Assembly: GCA_947565265.1 (NCBI GenBank)
Contig: CANOFK010000098.1
Coordinates: 1 to 5,444 of the forward strand
Reading direction: 5' to 3'
Length of the DNA: 5,444 nt
Source: an uncultured Clostridia bacterium
GTDB taxonomy: Bacteria; Bacillota; Clostridia; Oscillospirales; Acutalibacteraceae
Shown: positions 1 to 5,199 of the stretch, piece after piece
Layout of the letters: every line of letters begins with the position of its first letter
How positions within the stretch are numbered: position 1 is the first letter of the stretch
Program-made: the position numbers and the translations under genes
The notes under the pieces: generated by a model
What the model saw: only the letters and a program-made list of their open reading frames with translations
What the model was told of the DNA's origin: nothing
The model's database searches: none

Positions 1-70
1 GTTCCTAATTTTTTCTTTTGCTGCGTCCGTAATTGCTAAACCACTCCATATTTCTGCAAACCCTCTTGTT
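1..70. other. AT-rich region downstream of plsY
   Basis: Markedly AT-richer than the neighbouring genes. I see no hairpin followed by a T run on the minus strand and no supported gene. A 14-codon minus-strand frame (ATG at 47-49, stop at 5-7) exists but has too little support to call. Confidence 0.5.
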
Positions 71-769
71 TTATTTTTTTGCCTTGATAATGGGTTTTTC
101 CTCCCCCCGCAGCAGGCGGCCGATATTGGCCCTATGCTTAAAGAGCACCAGCCCGCCGATAAACGCCGCGATGCCTGTTGCAAAAACCAGATAGCCCAGG
201 GAGCAGCCCTTGGGGAAATAGTCCAGGAAAAGCACCACCAGGAAGGTATACACCGGGTACAGCGCCGCGCTGGCCACAGAGGCCAGGGAGATGATCTTCT
301 TCCAGAGGAACAGGACGCCGAAGGTGGCAATGGCCAGCAAAAAAACCCGCCAGTCTGTCAGGGCGATCATGGCCGCGGCGGCAACGATGCCCTTGCCCCC
401 ACGGAAACCGTAGTAAACAGGGAAGATATGCCCCACCACACAGGCTGCCCCGGCCAGGGCCCTGGCCACCTGCACCACCTCCGGGTTGGCAGGCCCGCCG
501 GCCATGCCGTAGTACAGCGTTACCAGGAAACCGGCCAATGCTACCGCCGCCACGTTTTTCAGGAAATCCCCCACAAAGGTGAGCAGGGCGGGCAGCTTGC
601 CCACGCTGCGCAGCACGTTGGTCATGCCCGCGTTGCCGCTGCCCTGGTCCCGGATGTCCCGGCGCTGGTAGAGGCGGGTCAGGATAATGGCCCAGTTGAT
701 GCCCCCTAGCAGGTAGCCGGCAACCATCCCCCCTATGATAATAAGCACAATGGCCCCATGCCCGCTCAT
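71..769 (-). CDS. plsY: PlsY, acyl-phosphate:glycerol-3-phosphate acyltransferase
   Basis: Integral membrane enzyme that transfers an acyl group from acyl-phosphate (made by PlsX) to glycerol-3-phosphate, giving lysophosphatidic acid, the first step of phospholipid synthesis. The 232-residue product has several hydrophobic segments (about 6-31, 60-88, 101-120, 143-182 and 190-210). All three family motifs are visible: GSGNAGMTNVLR at 43-54, GHIFPVYYGFRGGKG at 113-127, and a C-terminal HRANIGRLLRGEE at 212-224. The usual DxxKG after motif 1 reads DFLKN (68-72). Length is slightly above the usual 190-220, partly from a lysine-rich tail. The ATG overlaps the der stop by four bases (ATGA), and its ribosome binding site GAAGGGGG lies inside the end of der, seven bases upstream, so translation is probably coupled. 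No terminator is seen downstream, so the operon may continue beyond the window. Confidence 0.96.
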   Translation of the reverse strand: MSGHGAIVLIIIGGMVAGYLLGGINWAIILTRLYQRRDIRDQGSGNAGMTNVLRSVGKLPALLTFVGDFLKNVAAVALAGFLVTLYYGMAGGPANPEVVQVARALAGAACVVGHIFPVYYGFRGGKGIVAAAAMIALTDWRVFLLAIATFGVLFLWKKIISLASVASAALYPVYTFLVVLFLDYFPKGCSLGYLVFATGIAAFIGGLVLFKHRANIGRLLRGEEKPIIKAKK

Positions 770-2103
770 TTGTCCGCCCCCTTCTCATCCTTCTTGTCCC
801 GGATCAGCAGCCGCACCGGGGTGCATTCCAACCCAAAGGTTTCCCGTATGCGGTTGACGATAAACCGCTGGTAGGAGTAGTGGAACAGTTCGTGGTCATT
901 GACAAAGCACACAAAGGTAGGGGGCTTTGTGGATGCCTGGGTCATGTAGTAGATCTTCAGCCGCCGGCCCTTGTCGGTGGGGGGCTGCACCCGGGCCACG
1001 GCCTGGGCCAGCACGTCGTTCAGGGCGCCGGTGGTCACCCGCATGGCGTTGCTCATGGCGGCCAGCTTGATCAGCTCAAACATCCTGTCCAGCCGCTGGC
1101 CGGTCTTGGCGGAGATAAAGAGGATGGGCGCGTAACTCATAAAGGCGAAGTCCTCGGCCAGTTTCAGGCGCATCTGGTCCATGGTCTTATCGTCCTTCTC
1201 CACGGCGTCCCATTTGTTTACACACACAATGCAGCCTTTGCCAGCCTCTACGGCAATGCCCGCCACCTTCGAGTCCTGCTCGGTAAAGCCCTGGGTGCCG
1301 TCGATCATCACAATGCACACATCGGCCCGCTCCACGGCCATTTCCGCCCGGAGGTTGCTGTAATACTCCACCGAATCCTCCACCTTGGACTTTCTCCGCA
1401 GGCCGGCGGTGTCAATAAAGGTAAAGCTGCCGTAGCTGTTCTCCACGGTCATGTCGATGGCGTCCCGGGTGGTGCCGGCTATGTCGGAAACAATGCAGCG
1501 GTTCTCCCCGGCCACCCGGTTAACCAGAGAGGACTTACCCACGTTGGGCTTGCCGATCACCGCCACCTTGATATCCTCCCCCTCCGGCCCCTCTTCGGGG
1601 GTAGCGGGCAGCACCTCCACCACCCGGTCCAGCAGGTCGCCGGTGCCGTGGCCGTGGACAGAGGACACCATCACCGGGTCGCCCAGGCCCAGGTTGTAGA
1701 ACTCGTAGAACTCGGCGGGCGGTTCGCCAATGCTGTCGCATTTGTTGACGCAGAGGACCACCGGCCGGCCGCTTTTCAGCAGCAGTTCCGCCACCTCCTG
1801 GTCCGTGGCGGTAACCCCGGCGCGGATGTCCGTAACCAGCACAATGGCGCAGGCAGAGGTAATGGCGATCTCCGCCTGCTCCCGCATCTGGCTCAGCAAA
1901 ATGTCCTTGGAGGCAGGCTCCAGCCCGCCGGTATCCACCAGGGAAAACTGGTGGCCGCACCACTCGGCGTCGCCGAAAATGCGGTCCCTGGTCACGCCGG
2001 GGGTGTCCTCCACAATGGAGAGCCGCCGGCCCAGGATTTTATTGAACAGGGTAGACTTGCCCACATTAGGCCGGCCCACAATGGCTACGATCGGTTTTGG
2101 CAT
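766..2103 (-). CDS. der: Der (EngA), double-domain ribosome assembly GTPase
   Basis: Essential cytoplasmic GTPase with two tandem G domains, needed for late 50S ribosomal subunit maturation. The 445-residue product has the full family layout. G domain 1 shows GRPNVGKST at 10-18, DTGG at 57-60 and NKCD at 120-123. A short acidic linker around 168-177 leads to G domain 2, with GKPNVGKSS at 184-192, DTAG at 231-234, NKWD at 296-299 and SAK at 331-333. The KH-like RNA-binding domain fills about 355-440, followed by a charged tail. Length matches the family (about 435-490). The ATG is seven bases from GAGGGGG (2111-2117). The gene starts 84 bases after the DUF512 stop, and its TGA overlaps the plsY start. 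I see no convincing promoter in the 84-base gap, so cotranscription with the DUF512 gene is the simplest reading. Confidence 0.98.
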   Translation of the reverse strand: MPKPIVAIVGRPNVGKSTLFNKILGRRLSIVEDTPGVTRDRIFGDAEWCGHQFSLVDTGGLEPASKDILLSQMREQAEIAITSACAIVLVTDIRAGVTATDQEVAELLLKSGRPVVLCVNKCDSIGEPPAEFYEFYNLGLGDPVMVSSVHGHGTGDLLDRVVEVLPATPEEGPEGEDIKVAVIGKPNVGKSSLVNRVAGENRCIVSDIAGTTRDAIDMTVENSYGSFTFIDTAGLRRKSKVEDSVEYYSNLRAEMAVERADVCIVMIDGTQGFTEQDSKVAGIAVEAGKGCIVCVNKWDAVEKDDKTMDQMRLKLAEDFAFMSYAPILFISAKTGQRLDRMFELIKLAAMSNAMRVTTGALNDVLAQAVARVQPPTDKGRRLKIYYMTQASTKPPTFVCFVNDHELFHYSYQRFIVNRIRETFGLECTPVRLLIRDKKDEKGADK

Positions 2104-2161
2104 AAAACCGCCCCCTCAAAGTAAAATAAAGGTCAAATCAGCAGATCAGTCCATCGGCAAA

Positions 2162-2182
2162 CCGGCGGGAACAGGCCCCCGG
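2162..2182 (-). other. GC-rich hairpin between the DUF512 gene and der
   Basis: Just downstream of the DUF512 stop, CCGGCGGG and CCCCCCGG-like arms (2162-2169 and 2175-2182) can pair with seven base pairs, one mismatch and a five- to six-base loop. On the minus strand only TTTG follows, so this is not a proper Rho-independent terminator. It could be a partial attenuator or an RNA-processing site, or have no role. Confidence 0.25.
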
Positions 2183-2187
2183 AACCC

Positions 2188-3543
2188 TCAGCCATGCTCC
2201 CAACTGCCGGATTCATAAGGGTTATGGCCTTTGCCGCCCGGCTGCTCCCGGCCCAAAATAGCCGCCAACAGGTCCTCGCCGCCGGCCCCCACCCGCCTGG
2301 CAGGCGTCCCCAGTTTTTCCGAGAGCCCCGCCAGCGTCATATCGTCCAGGAAGATATCCTCCCCCGCCTTCAGCATATTACCCGCCACCAGCAGTTCGTC
2401 CCCCAGGTCCCGGCCCGCCAGTTGGGCGCAAATGTCCCGCCCTGTAAGCAGCCCGGTCACATTCACCGTGCCCCCGAAAAAATCATTCCGTACAGGCACC
2501 ATATCTATCTTTAAATTATGGCACTTTTTCCGCAGTACGTCAAGCATTTCGTTGAGAAAAGCGTATGCCCCCTCCCCGGTAGGGATGGTCACCCGCCGCC
2601 GGCCGGCCCAGGGCTCCATATCCTCCACCGCCCACAGGAAACCGTCCTCCAAATCCCGCAGCATTCCCACGCCGTTCTCAATTTGGGGGAAATCCTCGTA
2701 AAACTCCACCGGGGGCAGCGCCCGCCCGGCCAGTAAATACAGTTCGTCCGAGGCATACACCGTGCGGGCGCCCCGCTGCTCCCGGCACAGCGCGCCGTAC
2801 TTTTCTATAATAGAAAGGGCCGCCTGTGCCGACGCCTGGTCAAAGGGTTTTAGGGGGTACAGCCCCTGCCGGTAGCGGGTAAGGCCCACAGGCACGCAAG
2901 CCACGCTTTGCAGGTTCTCCCCCAGCCCGCACAGCTCCCCCAGCGAAAATTCCAGCGCCGCCCCGTCGTTCAGCCCCGGGCACAGCACAATCTGGCAGTT
3001 CAGCCGGATACCCCCCGCGGCCAGCCGGTACAGGTGCCCCAGGGCCTCCCCGGCAAAGCGGTTGCCCATCATCTGGCAGCGCAGGGCCGGGTCCATGGTG
3101 TGCACCGAGATGTTGATGGGGCTGATGTGCATTTCCAGTATCCGGTCGATCTCCCGGCTGTCGATGTTCGTCAGCGTAATATAGTTGCCGAACAGGAAAC
3201 TCAGCCGGTCGTCGTCGTCTTTGAAGTACAGGGTGTCCCGCATCCCCTTGGGCAACTGGTCGATAAAGCAGAACACGCACTTGTTCCGGCAGGCGTGCTG
3301 CTTGTCCATCAGGTAGCTTTCAAACCCCAGCCCCAGCCCCGCATACTGTGGCTTAACCACGTCCGTTTCATACGCCTGCCCGGCCCGGCGCAGCACCAGC
3401 CGCAACTCCCGCTCGGTTTCGTAAAAGCGGTAGTCCAGCACGTCGGCAATGGGGTGCCCGTTTATGCTGACCAACTGATCCCCCGCCAGAATCCCCGCCC
3501 GTTGTGCCCGGCTGCCTTCCTCTACGCTGTATATTGTAACCAT
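2188..3543 (-). CDS. DUF512 family radical SAM protein with N-terminal PDZ-like domain
   Basis: Predicted iron-sulfur protein of the DUF512 family; its reaction is not known to me. From the chosen start it has 451 residues, usual for the family. A PDZ-like segment lies at about 1-60 (GSRAQRAGILAGDQLVSING region). The radical SAM cluster motif is CX3CX2C with C85, C89 and C92, followed by the family hallmark FKDDDDRLSFLFGN at 107-120. The DUF512 region covers the C-terminal part, with DFFGGTVNVTGLLTG at 354-368 and EDIFLDDMTL at 395-404. The frame stays open about 100 codons further upstream. However, that stretch crosses a palindrome and repeat, and the translation looks non-coding. The ATG at 3541-3543 has AGAAAGGAGT eight bases away, so I chose it. 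It heads the unit DUF512-der-plsY, an arrangement I recall from other Clostridia. A link to ribosome maturation through der is only inference. Confidence 0.93.
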   Translation of the reverse strand: MVTIYSVEEGSRAQRAGILAGDQLVSINGHPIADVLDYRFYETERELRLVLRRAGQAYETDVVKPQYAGLGLGFESYLMDKQHACRNKCVFCFIDQLPKGMRDTLYFKDDDDRLSFLFGNYITLTNIDSREIDRILEMHISPINISVHTMDPALRCQMMGNRFAGEALGHLYRLAAGGIRLNCQIVLCPGLNDGAALEFSLGELCGLGENLQSVACVPVGLTRYRQGLYPLKPFDQASAQAALSIIEKYGALCREQRGARTVYASDELYLLAGRALPPVEFYEDFPQIENGVGMLRDLEDGFLWAVEDMEPWAGRRRVTIPTGEGAYAFLNEMLDVLRKKCHNLKIDMVPVRNDFFGGTVNVTGLLTGRDICAQLAGRDLGDELLVAGNMLKAGEDIFLDDMTLAGLSEKLGTPARRVGAGGEDLLAAILGREQPGGKGHNPYESGSWEHG

Positions 3544-3550
3544 TGCTGGC

Positions 3551-3560
3551 ACTCCTTTCT
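3551..3560 (-). promoter_or_regulatory. Ribosome binding site that fixes the DUF512 start
   Basis: AGAAAGGAGT on the minus strand, with GGAG eight bases before the ATG at 3541-3543. It rules in the internal start over the longer open frame that reaches back to about 3843. Confidence 0.85.
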
Positions 3561-3593
3561 GGGCTGGCCGCCTGCTTGGCGCTCCCCCGCTTC

Positions 3594-3609
3594 TTTGCCT
3601 CCGGCGGCT
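3594..3609. repeat. 16-base direct repeat, copy 1
   Basis: TTTGCCTCCGGCGGCT on the plus strand, identical to the copy at 3733-3748. The core GCCtCCGGcGGC is itself an imperfect palindrome. This copy abuts the perfect inverted repeat at 3608-3639. Confidence 0.8.
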
Positions 3610-3639
3610 TAAGGGACTTTCTGTAGAAAGTCCCTTAAG
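3608..3639. repeat. Perfect 15-bp inverted repeat with two-base centre
   Basis: Arms CTTAAGGGACTTTCT (3608-3622) and AGAAAGTCCCTTAAG (3625-3639) are exact reverse complements around GT. In RNA this would make a long hairpin about 65 bases before the DUF512 ATG. No run of T follows on the minus strand, so a classical terminator for that strand is unlikely. The perfect symmetry in a non-coding stretch suggests a mobile or interspersed palindromic element, or a regulatory stem; the sequence alone cannot decide. Confidence 0.85.
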
Positions 3640-3732
3640 AATCCCCAAAGACTTTTGTATCGTTATCTGCCGCCCTTGTGGGGCAAGGCCCTCCGCTCGA
3701 CCGGCGGCCCGACGGTTCGCTGCGTCTTTTTT

Positions 3733-3748
3733 TTTGCCTCCGGCGGCT
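3733..3748. repeat. 16-base direct repeat, copy 2
   Basis: Same TTTGCCTCCGGCGGCT as 3594-3609, in the same orientation, preceded by further T residues. The two copies bracket about 123 bases that include the inverted repeat. Confidence 0.8.
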
Positions 3749-3796
3749 GTGGTTGGGCGGTTACAACCGGCTCTGCAATGCTCTACCTTTGTAATC

Positions 3797-3829
3797 AAAA
3801 AAGGGAGCGCCTGGGGGCGTTCCCTTTTT
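3797..3829 (-). terminator. Rho-independent terminator after rpmF
   Basis: On the minus strand AAAAAGGGA-A-CGC, loop CCCCAG, GCG-C-TCCCTTTTTT forms a stem with one A/C mismatch, ending in a run of six T. It starts about 20 bases after the rpmF stop. The A-rich side gives five T on the plus strand too, so it could work in both directions, but only the minus strand has a gene leading into it. Confidence 0.9.
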
Positions 3830-3849
3830 ATCGTTTTTTGCACGCGCCC

Positions 3850-4032
3850 TTACTGATCTACGTCGATCACTTTCCGGCTGTTATAATAGCCGCAGGTGGG
3901 GCACACCCGGTGGGGGGACTTGAAACTGCCGCACTGTGAACACCTGGTCAGCGCGGGCACCTTCAGTTTCCACACATTGGAACGCCGCTTGTTCTGCCGC
4001 GCACTGGATACTTTTCTCTTAGGAACCGCCAT
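3850..4032 (-). CDS. rpmF: Ribosomal protein L32 (bL32), zinc-ribbon form
   Basis: Structural protein of the 50S subunit. The 60-residue product starts MAVPKRKVS, the standard L32 N-terminus, with a basic stretch to about residue 30. It then shows a CX2C-X9-CX2C zinc ribbon (C31, C34, C44, C47) and the ending YYNSRKVIDVD. All four cysteines are present, so this is the zinc-binding form rather than the cysteine-free one. An in-frame start three codons upstream exists, but GAGGAGGTG (4039-4047) sits six bases from the ATG at 4030-4032, which decides the start. It follows yceD by 51 bases and is closed by a strong terminator. In many bacteria plsX comes next; here it does not. Confidence 0.98.
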   Translation of the reverse strand: MAVPKRKVSSARQNKRRSNVWKLKVPALTRCSQCGSFKSPHRVCPTCGYYNSRKVIDVDQ

Positions 4033-4038
4033 CTTCAG

Positions 4039-4047
4039 CACCTCCTC
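4039..4047 (-). promoter_or_regulatory. Strong ribosome binding site of rpmF
   Basis: GAGGAGGTG on the minus strand, six bases before the rpmF ATG; close to a perfect match to the anti-Shine-Dalgarno, as expected for a ribosomal protein gene. It excludes the slightly longer in-frame start. Confidence 0.88.
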
Positions 4048-4083
4048 GCCGTCAATCTATATGGATGCAATCCTTTATTAAAG

Positions 4084-4575
4084 CTATAAAAGCTGCCGCA
4101 GGACCTCCAGCCTGGGGTCGCCCTGGGGGACGCCGCAGCCGCAAAGGCCTTCGTTCAGGTTTTTGCCGCAAAGATGGCACAACCCCTTACAGTCCTCCTT
4201 GCAGAGGAACTGCCCCGGCATATCCAAAAGGATATCCTCCAACAAAAGCCCGTCCAGGTCCAGCTTTTCTTCCGGCACAAGCACCAGTTCGCCGTCCTCC
4301 TCGCCCTGGGTTTCCCGGACAAGGGTATGGGCAAATTCCCTGGTATACGCGCGGGTGAATACCTCGGCGCAGCGGTCGCAGGGCATGGTAAGGGTAAACC
4401 CCGCCTTTGCCACAAGGGCCACCGAGCCCGCAAAGCCTTTCAGCCGGACCTGAACCTCAACGGGCGCACAAAACGGCTTGGCACCGCCCAATTCCACCCC
4501 GGAAAAGTCCAGCTTATAGCAGGCCGTATCCTCCAGCCCGTCCGCCTGAAAAAACCTTTTTAAGTCAATCACCAT
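4084..4575 (-). CDS. yceD: YceD/DUF177 family protein, large-subunit rRNA accumulation
   Basis: Member of the DUF177 family, whose E. coli YceD and plant relatives are needed for normal 23S rRNA accumulation; the biochemical role is not settled. The product has 163 residues, typical for the family. Family cysteines are clear: CDRC at 66-69, then CKEDCKGLCHLCG at 125-137 and CGC at 145-147, probably metal-binding. An acidic stretch GEEDGEL (91-97) lies between the two clusters. A GTG two codons upstream is in frame, but GAGGTG (4581-4586) lies five bases from the ATG at 4573-4575 and would touch the GTG, so I use the ATG. It is the first gene after a consensus promoter and precedes rpmF, the classic pairing for this family. 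Confidence 0.95.
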   Translation of the reverse strand: MVIDLKRFFQADGLEDTACYKLDFSGVELGGAKPFCAPVEVQVRLKGFAGSVALVAKAGFTLTMPCDRCAEVFTRAYTREFAHTLVRETQGEEDGELVLVPEEKLDLDGLLLEDILLDMPGQFLCKEDCKGLCHLCGKNLNEGLCGCGVPQGDPRLEVLRQLL

Positions 4576-4601
4576 ATTCACACCTCATGCCGTACCAAAA
4601 T

Positions 4602-4630
4602 ATTATAGCCGCCAGCCCAGCATTTGTCAA
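4602..4630 (-). promoter_or_regulatory. Consensus sigma-A promoter of yceD-rpmF
   Basis: On the minus strand a perfect TTGACA (4625-4630) and a perfect TATAAT (4602-4607) are separated by exactly 17 bases. Transcription should begin near 4593-4596, giving a leader of about 20 bases that carries the GAGGTG ribosome binding site of yceD. This makes yceD-rpmF an independent, probably strongly expressed unit. Confidence 0.93.
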
Positions 4631-4666
4631 GGCTTTTCCGCAAGGAACCCGAAATTCCGGCAGCAA

Positions 4667-4680
4667 AAGCCCCAGGGCTT
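4667..4680 (-). terminator. Possible weak terminator after the P-loop gene
   Basis: AAGCCC-CA-GGGCTT is a perfect 14-base palindrome 37 bases after the stop of the P-loop gene, followed on the minus strand by TTGCTG. The stem is short and the T run is poor, so termination here would be inefficient. A stronger one was not found in the 141-base gap. Confidence 0.35.
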
Positions 4681-4716
4681 GTGTACGCGTAAAGGGGATG
4701 GCGGATTTCTGGCCTT

Positions 4717-5130
4717 TTACTTCAGCACGCAGTCAGCCACCTCGGCGGGGATGTCCTCATCCGCCGCGGAAATGGACAGCACAATGTTCGTATCGGCAGA
4801 CTGGCTGAGCTTTTTCAGCTCCGGCACCAGTACGGCGCAGGCTTCGGCGCCGGTGCCGGTGATCTTCAGGGTAGAGTCCACAAAAATGTCGGTCACGTCA
4901 TAGTTCCCCGCGCAAATGCCGCTGATAAAGCCCAGCAGCGCCTCCGCGCCCTTGATGTCATAGGCGTCGGAATCCACCAGGCGGGCGGCGTAGGGGATGT
5001 TGAAGGTCATCTGCTTGCCCTTCTCGATGACCACCACATTGCCGTTGGACTTCTCCAGGGCCACGTTCACCAGCTCAATGAGCTTCTTTGTCTTGCCGGA
5101 ACCTTTTTTTCCTGTTAAAAGAGTAACCAT
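4717..5130 (-). CDS. Small P-loop ATP-binding protein of unknown function
   Basis: I do not recognise a named family. The 137-residue product is almost a bare P-loop NTPase domain. A Walker A motif GKKGSGKT lies at 7-14, directly after a short hydrophobic strand (VTLL). A possible Walker B is the strand DIFVDS at 81-86 with D85 as the acidic residue. A later strand, NIVLSISA at 115-122, could be the sensor strand. No membrane segment or signal peptide is seen. The frame stays open 14 codons upstream, but AAAGGAGAG (5137-5145) sits six bases from the ATG at 5128-5130, and the product then begins MVTLLTG, as expected for a P-loop start. It lies 69 bases after pgi and ahead of the yceD promoter. 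It may share the pgi transcript, since I see no clear promoter in that gap. Its function cannot be deduced from the context. Confidence 0.85.
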   Translation of the reverse strand: MVTLLTGKKGSGKTKKLIELVNVALEKSNGNVVVIEKGKQMTFNIPYAARLVDSDAYDIKGAEALLGFISGICAGNYDVTDIFVDSTLKITGTGAEACAVLVPELKKLSQSADTNIVLSISAADEDIPAEVADCVLK

Positions 5131-5136
5131 ATTTAA

Positions 5137-5145
5137 CTCTCCTTT
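5137..5145 (-). promoter_or_regulatory. Ribosome binding site of the P-loop gene
   Basis: AAAGGAGAG on the minus strand with GGAG eight bases before the ATG at 5128-5130. It favours this start over the GTG at 5170-5172, which has no such site. Confidence 0.85.
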
Positions 5146-5199
5146 ATTTTGTAATATTTTGACAGCCCGCACAGCGGACCGTTTCGTCCCAAAATTTTG

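Larger units (their letters stand above)
3544..3796. other. Gene-free spacer with repeats between two transcription units
   Basis: About 250 bases separate the rpmF terminator from the DUF512 start. The spacer holds the 15-bp inverted repeat, two copies of a 16-base direct repeat 139 bases apart, a run of nine T on the plus strand (3727-3735), and a small hairpin with arms CCTTG/CAAGG near 3673-3688. I looked for a minus-strand sigma-A promoter and found only poor matches, such as TTGCCC with a weak -10 near 3660. The promoter for DUF512-der-plsY should lie here but I cannot place it. Confidence 0.6.

Noticed and set aside
5..49. 14-residue minus-strand frame downstream of plsY (ATG at 47-49, stop at 5-7)
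   Set aside because: Too short, with only a weak purine stretch upstream at poor spacing and no recognisable product; it lies in an AT-rich gap.
134..709. Plus-strand open frame opposite plsY
   Set aside because: Its translation is rich in His, Gln and Gly, as expected from the complement of a membrane protein gene, and plsY motifs are complete on the other strand.
880..2124. Long plus-strand open frame opposite der
   Set aside because: It mirrors der in GC-rich codons, its translation is rich in His, Gly and Pro with no domain, and der is certain.
2104..2187. Separate promoter for der in the gap after the DUF512 gene
   Set aside because: TTGACC is present but no -10 lies at the right spacing; the other pairing, TGGACT with TATTTT, has a 19-base spacer and poor hexamers.
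2908..3612. Plus-strand open frames opposite the DUF512 gene
   Set aside because: They are shadows of the coding strand, with no family motifs and no convincing ribosome binding site.
3673..3735. Plus-strand terminator ending in nine T at 3727-3735
   Set aside because: Only a four-base stem precedes the T run and no plus-strand gene leads into it; it is more likely part of the repeat element.
3544..3843. About 100 extra in-frame codons at the front of the DUF512 protein
   Set aside because: The stretch crosses the palindrome, the direct repeats and the edge of the terminator region; its translation is low-complexity and basic, and a good ribosome binding site supports the start at 3541-3543.
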